Positions 57,180 to 64,000 of a stretch of DNA of 64,000 nucleotides are shown piece by piece. Origin of the DNA: Wolbachia endosymbiont of Ctenocephalides felis wCfeT (GTDB lineage Bacteria > Pseudomonadota > Alphaproteobacteria > Rickettsiales > Anaplasmataceae); the NCBI RefSeq assembly GCF_012277295.1, contig NZ_CP051156.1, forward strand, positions 1,426,001 to 1,490,000, written 5' to 3'. The notes under the pieces are model-generated. The model saw only the letters and a list, made by a program, of their open reading frames with translations. It searched no databases and was not told the DNA's origin. Each line of letters opens with the position of its first letter. The stretch's first letter is position 1. Both the position numbers and the translations under genes were made by a program.

Positions 57180-57458
57180 CTAAATTTTTTTAGTACAGTA
57201 AGGAACAAGAGCTAAAAAACGTGCTCTTATAACTGCTAAACGCAATTTTCTTTGTCTTTTTGCACACACACCTGTTAATCTTCTAGGCAATATTCTGCCA
57301 TAATCAGAGGTAAACTTAGATAATAAATCTGTGTTTTTATAATCTATATCCTCATCTCTTGACTCAGCAAGAGGACAAACTTTAGAACGCCTAAAACCAG
57401 TCCTATTATTTACAGACACATAAGAATTATTGGCATTGTTCCGCCTCTTTATCATCAT
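57180..57458 (-). CDS. rpsR: 30S ribosomal protein S18
   Basis: A 92-residue S18 with [20 protein letters not shown] and the [20 protein letters not shown] segment typical for the family. It binds S6 in the platform of the small subunit. The start overlaps the S6 stop by four bases (ATGA), so the two are co-translated. Length is normal. Confidence 0.95.
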   Translation of the reverse strand: MMIKRRNNANNSYVSVNNRTGFRRSKVCPLAESRDEDIDYKNTDLLSKFTSDYGRILPRRLTGVCAKRQRKLRLAVIRARFLALVPYCTKKI

Positions 57459-58219
57459 GAGTTTTGTTCCTCAGATTGTTTATTCATCATATTAGATTTA
57501 CCTTCAAAAAATTTATCAACTTGTACAGATAAGTGACGAATTACATTTTCGTTAAGTTTTATCCTACGCACAAACTCATCCATAATGCTTGAAGTAGAGC
57601 TTACACACATCATACAGTAATGGCCACTTTTTGTCTTGTTTATTGGATATGCAAAATCCAATAAACCCCAATATTCATATTTAACTAGCCCTGAAGCCCC
57701 AATATTTTCCACAAGTATTTCTAGCGCTCTACTTACACTTCCTATATTGAAATCCTTAAAAATGCTTAGAAAAATTTTTATTGTGTGTTCTATAATACTT
57801 TCCTTAACAGCTTTTACCATTTTATGAATAAAAGTACTTTTAGTCATTTGTTTACTAACTTCTGGGAACTTTTCTGTTACTCCTAAATCCTTTAATTCAT
57901 CCTTTAATTCTTTATCAATTTTCAACTTTATTTCTTTTAAATTTGAAAAATCTTCTTCCAAATCAACCCACAAAATTTTTGTAAGACTTTCCAAGAAATC
58001 ACAGTAGGAAACTAAACTCTCTTGAATCTTCCGAGCATTCGCTTCTAACTCTTGTTTTGTAAGTTTATTATTCCACTTTTCTAGAATACTTTTTACTTGC
58101 TGAAAAATAACATCTGACTTGATGTTTTTTAATGAAACACCGAGCTCCTGAGCCATTCCTTCTACTTCTTGTTGGAGTAACCCCTGCTGTGCTATAAAAG
58201 TAAATTCATAAAGATTCAC
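57455..58219 (-). CDS. rpsF: 30S ribosomal protein S6 with a large internal insertion
   Basis: S6 is normally 95-135 residues; this frame has 254. The N-terminus ([20 protein letters not shown]) is the first S6 strand and helix. The C-terminal part ([47 protein letters not shown]) contains the remaining strands. Between them, from about residue 27 to 155, is a charged helical stretch without S6 equivalents. The frame is continuous, with no repeat element recognisable in the insert. The position before rpsR and rplI confirms the identity. Confidence 0.85.
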   Translation of the reverse strand: MNLYEFTFIAQQGLLQQEVEGMAQELGVSLKNIKSDVIFQQVKSILEKWNNKLTKQELEANARKIQESLVSYCDFLESLTKILWVDLEEDFSNLKEIKLKIDKELKDELKDLGVTEKFPEVSKQMTKSTFIHKMVKAVKESIIEHTIKIFLSIFKDFNIGSVSRALEILVENIGASGLVKYEYWGLLDFAYPINKTKSGHYCMMCVSSTSSIMDEFVRRIKLNENVIRHLSVQVDKFFEGKSNMMNKQSEEQNS

Positions 58220-58267
58220 TATCTCTTCCTTTAATACTGATTAAATATTTCATTATATATGAGTTTT

Positions 58268-61200
58268 TTATATAAGCAAGTTATTTGTGTTAATTTCTAC
58301 TCCTTTAATCCAGCTAAAATTAGAAATTTCATAAATAACTTGAGGGGCAAGTGAATATGAACCTGGCAATAAGATACTGACTTTATTTTTTTCAAGAATA
58401 AATTTTAGCATTATCCTAGTTTTTCCTTCATCTTTTAACACTGCGTTCAACTCTGTTGCAGCTTTTTGCGAATCTGAGCATTCAGTAGTCAGAACCAGTT
58501 CTTTTATCATAAAAGTAATCCTTTCTTTAAACTCAGATATGTCCTTTCCAACTAGCCTTGTTGTATTCTCCGAGACTTCAAGATCAATAACGACAAATGT
58601 TCCAGGTAAAAATAAATCCCTTTTTTCCTCTATTATATTATCATTATAGAACGCTATCTCAGAAACATTATATGGGTCAGAAAGTGTGAGTATTGCAAAC
58701 CTCCCACGCTCTGAGGTTCTCATACGTGCATTTAATATTACTCCCGCAATTTTTGCTGTTTTATTTTTTCCAATAAATCCAATATTTAATTTCTCTAAAA
58801 GAGTTGTAAATTTTTTAAGCGGATGGTTGGTCAAATAAAATCCCAATGAAAATAATTCATGCTCTAATTTTTCTTCTTCGCCAAAATCTTCTATATCTTC
58901 AAGTTTTGGTTTTAAAACATCAATATTACCAAATAAAGCAGCTTGATTTGACTCTTTGTCTTGCTTGTTTTTATTTGCAAAATAAACCAATGTATCCATT
59001 GACTCATACAATTGCCTTCTGTTTTTATGCACACTATCACATGCTCCAGCCTTAATCAGGCTCTCCAACGCTCTTTTGTTTATTACATGACCTGAATTTT
59101 GGATAAATACCCAGATGTCTTTATATGCACTTGAACGTATGTCTACTATTCCTTGAGCTATAGAAAAGCCAACATTACGCAGAGCAGCAATTCCATAGCG
59201 TATGCATTTGTCCTCTATTGAGAATTCAGCTTGTGATTTGTTAATATCAGGTGGAAGGACAGTAATACCACTGAATTTGGCTGCATGATAAAATAAATTT
59301 AACTTATCTCGATCATCAATATTTAGATTCATTAAAGCCGTAAAAAATTCCAGTGGATAATTAGCTTTTAGGTAAGCTGTTTGATAGGATATTATCGCAT
59401 ATGCAGCGGCGTGGGATTTATTAAATCCATAACCAGCAAACTTTGCTACTAGATCAAAAATGTAGCTTGCTCTGTCATAATCAACCCCATTTTTTGTTGC
59501 ACCTTGAACGAAAAGTTCACGTTGTTTATCCATTTCTTCCTTAATTTTTTTACCCATAGCACGCCTCAGCAAATCCGCTTCAGCTAAGCTATATCCAGAA
59601 AGAATACGTGCTATTTCCATTACCTGTTCTTGGTAAATTATTACTCCAAACGTTTCCTTTAACACTCCTTCAAGTAGTGGATGAATATAATCTGGCTTTT
59701 CAAGTCCGTGTTTTCTTGCAACGTAAGTTGGAATGTTATCCATCGGTCCAGGACGATAAAGAGAGATTAAAGCTATGATATCCTCAATGTAATCTGGTTT
59801 TAATTTAATTAGAGCTTCTCTCATTCCAGAGCTTTCAAGCTGGAATACGCCAATTGCATCGCCGCTTGAGAGCATTTCGTAAGTTTTGCTATCATTTAAA
59901 GGAACTGAAGAAATATCAATCTTTTTTTCGTTACGATTAATTAAGCGGCAAACATGGTCTATTAGCGTCAAAGTACCAAGCCCAAGAAAATCAAATTTTA
60001 TCAGCCCAGCTTTTTCCACATATTTCATGCTATATTGGGTGATTGGCAGAGATGAGTTTGGATCATAATACACGGGAACAAAATTTTCTAATTTTTGGTC
60101 GCATATTACGATCCCAGCAGCATGAGTTGAAACATGTCGATATATTCCCTCGAGCTTTAGCGATATATCAAGCAGTTTTGCAATTACTTCATCGCTGTCA
60201 CGTTCTTTTTGTAAATTTTGGTCCAATTCAATTGCCTGTGATAGAGTAACTGGATTCACCGGATTGAACGGCACCATTTTAGATATCTTATCTACCTGAG
60301 AGTAAGGCATCTGCAGCACCCTACCAACATCGCGCAGCACAGCTCTTGCTTGCAATTTTCCAAAAGTAATTATTTGCGCAACATAACCATATTTTTTCTG
60401 AACATAATCAACAACTTGGTCTCTTTTTTCTTGGCAGAAGTCGATATCAAAGTCAGGCATTGAAACACGATCAGGGTTTAAGAACCTTTCAAATATCAGG
60501 CCAAATTTTATGGGATCAAGATCGGTAATCTGCAAGCTCCAGGCAACAATTGATCCAGCACCAGAGCCCCTTCCAGGGCCAACTGGAATACCATTTGCTT
60601 TACTCCAGCGAATAAAATCAGAAACTATAAGAAAGTAACCAGAGTAATTCATTGAAGTAATTACACTCAGTTCATAATCCAGCCGATCGTAGTATTGCTT
60701 AAGGTTGGCATCCATTGAGGATTCAGTATCACCAAGTTTAGTGTCATTCCAGCGCGTGACGCTGGAATAGGATTGTGCTATACGCAATTTTAACCCAGCA
60801 GTGGCCTGTTCTCTTAACTCTTCATTTTCAGTTTTACCTTTTCCGCAAGGAAATTTAGGCAAAATAGGTTGCCTACTTCTTGTCATATAAGAGCATCTTT
60901 GTGCTATTACTAGAGTATTATAAAGCGCTTCTGGAATATCGCTGAATAATTGTTCCATTTCTGCCACAGATTTGAAATAGTGCTCAGCAGTCAATTTTTT
61001 CCTATTATTTTCCAATGCATAACTTCCTTCTGATATGCAGGTTAGTATGTCATAAGCCTCATAATCAGACCTATTGGGAAAAAACACATCATTTGTTGCA
61101 ACTAGTGGAATATTGTTCTTATAGGCAAAATCTATTAAAATTTCTTCAGATTCTAACTCTTTACTTAAGCCGTGGCGTTGCAATTCAACATATAGGCGGC

Positions 61201-61651
61201 CATTAAATGCGGCCATTAATTGATCAATTGCTTTTCCATCTTGCTTCAATAATAACTGTGCTAGTATTCCGTCAGTCAAAGCAATCAATCCTGAATTGAA
61301 ATTTAGTAATTCATCAAAAGTGATGTAAGAAATATCACCATCATTTTTACGCTTTTTGAAAGATTCACTAACTAAAGTGACTAAATTGGCATACCCTTGT
61401 TCATTTTTTGCAAGCAGCAGTATAGATAAATTCTGGTCTGAATGTTTTACTATGATATTACACCCAATTATTAGCTGTATCCCTTTGCTTGCTGCGTATT
61501 CTGCAAACTCAAGTGAGCCGAATAAATTGCCTGAGTCGGTCATTGCAACTGCTGGCATCTTATTTCGTATGCACAGGCTGATTAGTTCCTCAATTTTGAC
61601 AGAGCTTTCAAGTAACGAATAAACGCTATGAACACGTAAATGTATGAACAT
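58268..61651 (-). CDS. dnaE: DNA polymerase III alpha subunit
   Basis: A 1,127-residue replicative polymerase. It has the PHP domain (HLRVHSVYSLLESSVKIEEL), the palm with catalytic PDFDIDFCQ, the GRGSGAGSIVAW segment, a helix-hairpin-helix part and a C-terminal OB fold (KIAGVILNARMRTSERG). The length is standard for the family. Between the PHP and palm domains, about residues 293-310 (SSVTRWNDTKLGDTESS) come from an in-frame palindromic repeat (60,747-60,769). It is transcribed alone. Confidence 0.95.
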   Translation of the reverse strand: MFIHLRVHSVYSLLESSVKIEELISLCIRNKMPAVAMTDSGNLFGSLEFAEYAASKGIQLIIGCNIIVKHSDQNLSILLLAKNEQGYANLVTLVSESFKKRKNDGDISYITFDELLNFNSGLIALTDGILAQLLLKQDGKAIDQLMAAFNGRLYVELQRHGLSKELESEEILIDFAYKNNIPLVATNDVFFPNRSDYEAYDILTCISEGSYALENNRKKLTAEHYFKSVAEMEQLFSDIPEALYNTLVIAQRCSYMTRSRQPILPKFPCGKGKTENEELREQATAGLKLRIAQSYSSVTRWNDTKLGDTESSMDANLKQYYDRLDYELSVITSMNYSGYFLIVSDFIRWSKANGIPVGPGRGSGAGSIVAWSLQITDLDPIKFGLIFERFLNPDRVSMPDFDIDFCQEKRDQVVDYVQKKYGYVAQIITFGKLQARAVLRDVGRVLQMPYSQVDKISKMVPFNPVNPVTLSQAIELDQNLQKERDSDEVIAKLLDISLKLEGIYRHVSTHAAGIVICDQKLENFVPVYYDPNSSLPITQYSMKYVEKAGLIKFDFLGLGTLTLIDHVCRLINRNEKKIDISSVPLNDSKTYEMLSSGDAIGVFQLESSGMREALIKLKPDYIEDIIALISLYRPGPMDNIPTYVARKHGLEKPDYIHPLLEGVLKETFGVIIYQEQVMEIARILSGYSLAEADLLRRAMGKKIKEEMDKQRELFVQGATKNGVDYDRASYIFDLVAKFAGYGFNKSHAAAYAIISYQTAYLKANYPLEFFTALMNLNIDDRDKLNLFYHAAKFSGITVLPPDINKSQAEFSIEDKCIRYGIAALRNVGFSIAQGIVDIRSSAYKDIWVFIQNSGHVINKRALESLIKAGACDSVHKNRRQLYESMDTLVYFANKNKQDKESNQAALFGNIDVLKPKLEDIEDFGEEEKLEHELFSLGFYLTNHPLKKFTTLLEKLNIGFIGKNKTAKIAGVILNARMRTSERGRFAILTLSDPYNVSEIAFYNDNIIEEKRDLFLPGTFVVIDLEVSENTTRLVGKDISEFKERITFMIKELVLTTECSDSQKAATELNAVLKDEGKTRIMLKFILEKNKVSILLPGSYSLAPQVIYEISNFSWIKGVEINTNNLLI
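60747..60769. repeat. Palindromic repeat within dnaE
   Basis: ATTCCAGCG-CGTGA-CGCTGGAAT preceded by GTC, the family found at 24,910 and 62,826. It is in frame in dnaE and adds a short peptide. Confidence 0.8.
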
Positions 61652-61809
61652 AAATGTTTTAGATCAGTGATAAGAAAATAGCATTGATTTATTTCTGAAT
61701 ACACAAATTTTTGTATCTGTAAAGGTCACCTAATTTGTTGACACTATTAGTTGTACAGGTTGCTTTAAAATATAAAGTAAATTGCCCTTCAAAGTTGCAA
61801 CCGGCTGTG

Positions 61810-62640
61810 CTACGCACTACTTAAACGACGCTCTCGGGTTTTATCAAAGCAAATAACGCCCATTGCAACGGTGAGCTGAGCAACTGCTGCTAATATATAA
61901 CCGATTACTATAGTGGCAGTTGATGCGGGAGGACCTATTGTAAACAATGTAATAGCAACGACAGTGAAATTATTTGTTGCATGAGCAATAGTGACTGGCC
62001 AAACAGAATTATCTTTTTCAAATAGCCAGGTGAACATTATGGACATTGTACAAATCACAAGAATGTAAGAACACATAATCGGAAATGTAAATCCATCTTT
62101 CCATAACATCGCAGATTCAGCTGAGCCAGGGGCAATATATAGTGGTATATGCCATATTGCCCAAATAAAACCGACAATAATTGCTCTTGCATAAAAGTTC
62201 GGTATTTGGCTTCTAAGCTTTTTAAGCAGATAGCCACGCCAACCAATCTCTTCGCCAAGAGAAGTGATAATTAGCATTATAAAAGTCGACAGTAAGATAA
62301 AGAATATCTGTACTGCATTAAGATATTTCACTTTCTCTAACGTGTATACATATTCTCCTGTTGCCACAAATGTGAAAATTAAGATAGCTAGCAGAAGCGC
62401 TATAACCCTAGCTGCCAGCATAATCACAAACCCTAATGAACAGTTCTTTAGAGAACTAAGTTTAAAAAGATCACTTACTCTTTGTTTATTGCAAGCTGTT
62501 AGTAAAATTGCAACTAAAGCCGGGATAAATGTTGTAAGTGCTGCGTATTGTGTAGGTAAACTCCAAGCTATGATACATGTTAATAAATAGGTAATTGCAA
62601 CAAATAATGTACAATTAACAATGGTTGAATTCATGTGCAC
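61810..62640 (-). CDS. CPBP-family intramembrane protease
   Basis: A 276-residue protein with seven to eight hydrophobic segments and the three CPBP (Abi/CAAX protease-like) motifs: EEIGWRGYLLKKL with the Glu pair and Arg, a second motif FIWAIWHIPL with the His, and a third His in TIAHATNNFTV. Members cleave or bind prenylated or other membrane proteins; in bacteria functions include immunity to bacteriocins. Substrate unknown. Length is normal. Confidence 0.85.
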   Translation of the reverse strand: MHMNSTIVNCTLFVAITYLLTCIIAWSLPTQYAALTTFIPALVAILLTACNKQRVSDLFKLSSLKNCSLGFVIMLAARVIALLLAILIFTFVATGEYVYTLEKVKYLNAVQIFFILLSTFIMLIITSLGEEIGWRGYLLKKLRSQIPNFYARAIIVGFIWAIWHIPLYIAPGSAESAMLWKDGFTFPIMCSYILVICTMSIMFTWLFEKDNSVWPVTIAHATNNFTVVAITLFTIGPPASTATIVIGYILAAVAQLTVAMGVICFDKTRERRLSSA

Positions 62641-62825
62641 ACTAATTTCCTTTCCGCATTATTGATATTTGTTTGGAAGTTGTCAATAGAATATGTTTTC
62701 TAGTATAAATAGAGTATTTTTTTTAATTACTATTAATAATTGAATTTTTGTGTATATTTCTCCTTATAGTTATGTAAATTGCGCTATTTAGTTGGCACAC
62801 CTTTCTCGTGTTTCTAAATGGTGTC

Positions 62826-62848
62826 ATTCTAGCGCGTGACGCTAGAAT
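62826..62848. repeat. Palindromic repeat at IS5 copy 3
   Basis: ATTCTAGCG-CGTGA-CGCTAGAAT; the IS lies directly after it and its last nine bases form the target duplication. Confidence 0.8.
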
Positions 62849-63938
62849 GGCTTTGTTGCATCGCTCTTTGGATAGGAGACAATGCATAATAAATTCATGA
62901 AGCTATCTCAAATTTAGCCATGCCTATTTCAGTAAATTTGTTCAGCAAATAACACTTGAGTAGCATTTCTTTCTCACGGTTAATCTCAGATTTGTTCCTA
63001 AAACTAAACCCAAATGTTTGCTTCAGTCGCGAGAAAAAACTTTCTATATAAGATCTCTTCCCATAATTTATCTCTTTTTTCCACTTCTTCATACCATCTT
63101 CACCATATGACTTTATGAGCTTGATTGTAGAATTTCTCTCAGCCATATAATCCAGCTTTGGATGCTCCACTGCATTGTTTTGCAGAGGAATTTTTGTCTT
63201 TATGCCAAGCTCATTGCACAATTTGTATAACTTCTTTCGATTATATGCTCTGTCTGCATATAGTGTGCTTATATTGTATTTAGCATTAGCCCTTGCAATA
63301 AGATCACAGGCTCCATAGTGGTCAGAATAAACTCCACTACTGTATTTTGCAGCTATGACTTTTTTGCTACCTATCTCCAGCATTACATGCAATTTTCTTG
63401 TTTGCTTATAGCCACGGTACTTTCTATCTGTACCGTTTGCCTTACTATGGCCTGGAATATTATTGTAGATGCTTATTCCAGTGCTATCTATGGCGATCTC
63501 AATATTTTCCATACTGTTTTTATCATGTCTTCGATCATTAATTTTTAAGTTAAGCTTTTTGAATCTTCTGGAAGCCTGGGAATAGCTGATAACTTGCAAA
63601 TTTTTTCCTATTTGCTCAAGGTATCCCGCTATAAACCCCACCGTTTGTCTTAGGCCTATTCTAAACAAATAAGTTATTATGTGAATTAGAATTACGACTT
63701 TATCACTATAAATATTGTTGCTACCGGCCATTTTGGGACTTTTTTCGTACCAATTTTCTATGGCATCGTTGACGTAATAAAAAATATTTCCTCTTTCTTG
63801 GAGAAATTTGTTATATTCGTAGCAGTTACTGACTTTCATTTTGACTGGCATATTTTTCCTTTGTCAGTTAAATGCCTGTTTATAATGAATTTTGTCAGTA
63901 ACTCCCAGTTCTTTTTACTTTAGCTATGCAACAAAGCC
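62849..63938 (-). mobile_element. IS5-family (IS903-type) insertion sequence, copy 3
   Basis: A 1,090-bp element, minus orientation. The left flank ends CGCTAGAAT and the right flank begins CGCTAGAAT, a perfect nine-base target duplication. A few bases outside the gene differ from copies 1 and 2. Confidence 0.95.
62895..63851 (-). CDS. IS5-family transposase, copy 3
   Basis: A 318-residue protein identical to those of copies 1 and 2, all three DDE residues present (Asp122, Asp200, Glu270). Confidence 0.9.
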   Translation of the reverse strand: MPVKMKVSNCYEYNKFLQERGNIFYYVNDAIENWYEKSPKMAGSNNIYSDKVVILIHIITYLFRIGLRQTVGFIAGYLEQIGKNLQVISYSQASRRFKKLNLKINDRRHDKNSMENIEIAIDSTGISIYNNIPGHSKANGTDRKYRGYKQTRKLHVMLEIGSKKVIAAKYSSGVYSDHYGACDLIARANAKYNISTLYADRAYNRKKLYKLCNELGIKTKIPLQNNAVEHPKLDYMAERNSTIKLIKSYGEDGMKKWKKEINYGKRSYIESFFSRLKQTFGFSFRNKSEINREKEMLLKCYLLNKFTEIGMAKFEIAS

Positions 63939-64000
63939 CGCTAGAATCCAGGTCTTTTTGACTTGATCCTATAATCAAGCCATAGTATGACAAAGATGCT
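63939..64000 (+). repeat. Repeat shared with the right flank of IS5 copy 2
   Basis: CGCTAGAATCCAG followed by a T-rich stretch, the palindrome CTTGATCCTATAATCAAG and ATAGTATGACAAAGATGCT, as at 48,813-48,873. The element continues beyond the window. Confidence 0.7.

Noticed and set aside
62055-62258. Second frame overlapping the CPBP protease gene, and similar antisense frames elsewhere (for example 36,462, 37,467, 45,766)
   Set aside because: They are shadows of well-supported genes, without their own motifs or ribosome binding sites.

Overview
The window is AT-rich alphaproteobacterial DNA and almost certainly Wolbachia. The signs are WO prophage tail genes, ankyrin-repeat genes, Rpn-type PD-(D/E)XK proteins, double-HTH WO-type regulators, several insertion-sequence families and short palindromic repeats that also sit inside reading frames. 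No database search was run; identities rest on recognised motifs, gene order and lengths.

Layout. (1) 1-9.98 kb: end of a WO-like prophage tail module (tape measure, U, X, D) with cargo: a membrane-anchored ankyrin protein, a small membrane coiled-coil protein, a patatin-like phospholipase, a ParD/RelE-type toxin-antitoxin pair, a second ankyrin gene overlapping a small HTH gene, ligA and another HTH gene. (2) 10.2-21.8 kb: a mobile-element zone. A group II intron splits an Rpn gene. A radC-like gene and a partner follow. A double-HTH regulator is interrupted by an IS110-family element that itself carries a second IS110-family element. Then come an IS3-like remnant, an arsenite methyltransferase gene, an IS630 remnant and an IS66 scrap. 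(3) 21.8-64 kb: mostly core genes (miaB, rpsO, pnp, an rpiB-ubiG fusion, glyQ-glyS-uvrC, a PgpA-like gene, a CDF transporter, an MlaE/MlaF pair, yihY-like, SDR, a GltD-like flavoprotein, gltX, an HlyD-type adaptor, the rpsF-rpsR-rplI-purB-tRNA cluster and dnaE). They are punctuated by three full-length IS5/IS903-type copies (1,090 bp) and three full-length IS66 copies (1,461 bp).

The strongest observation is the IS110 nest at 15,456-18,692. Both elements carry a similar non-coding leader of about 190 bp in front of the transposase. In each leader, two short variable blocks at equivalent places match the two sides of that element's own insertion site: one block equals the left flank through the core TAG, the other is the reverse complement of the right flank starting at +3. 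This is the pattern expected of bridge-RNA-guided insertion, read from two independent events inside 3.3 kb. Other notable points are the intron-split Rpn gene whose exons rejoin at the expected place (apart from one extra A), palindromic elements read in frame within a GltD-like gene and dnaE, ribosomal protein S6 with a large internal insertion, a PgpA-like protein lacking its catalytic acids, and a truB remnant next to an IS copy without a target duplication, which suggests a rearrangement point.
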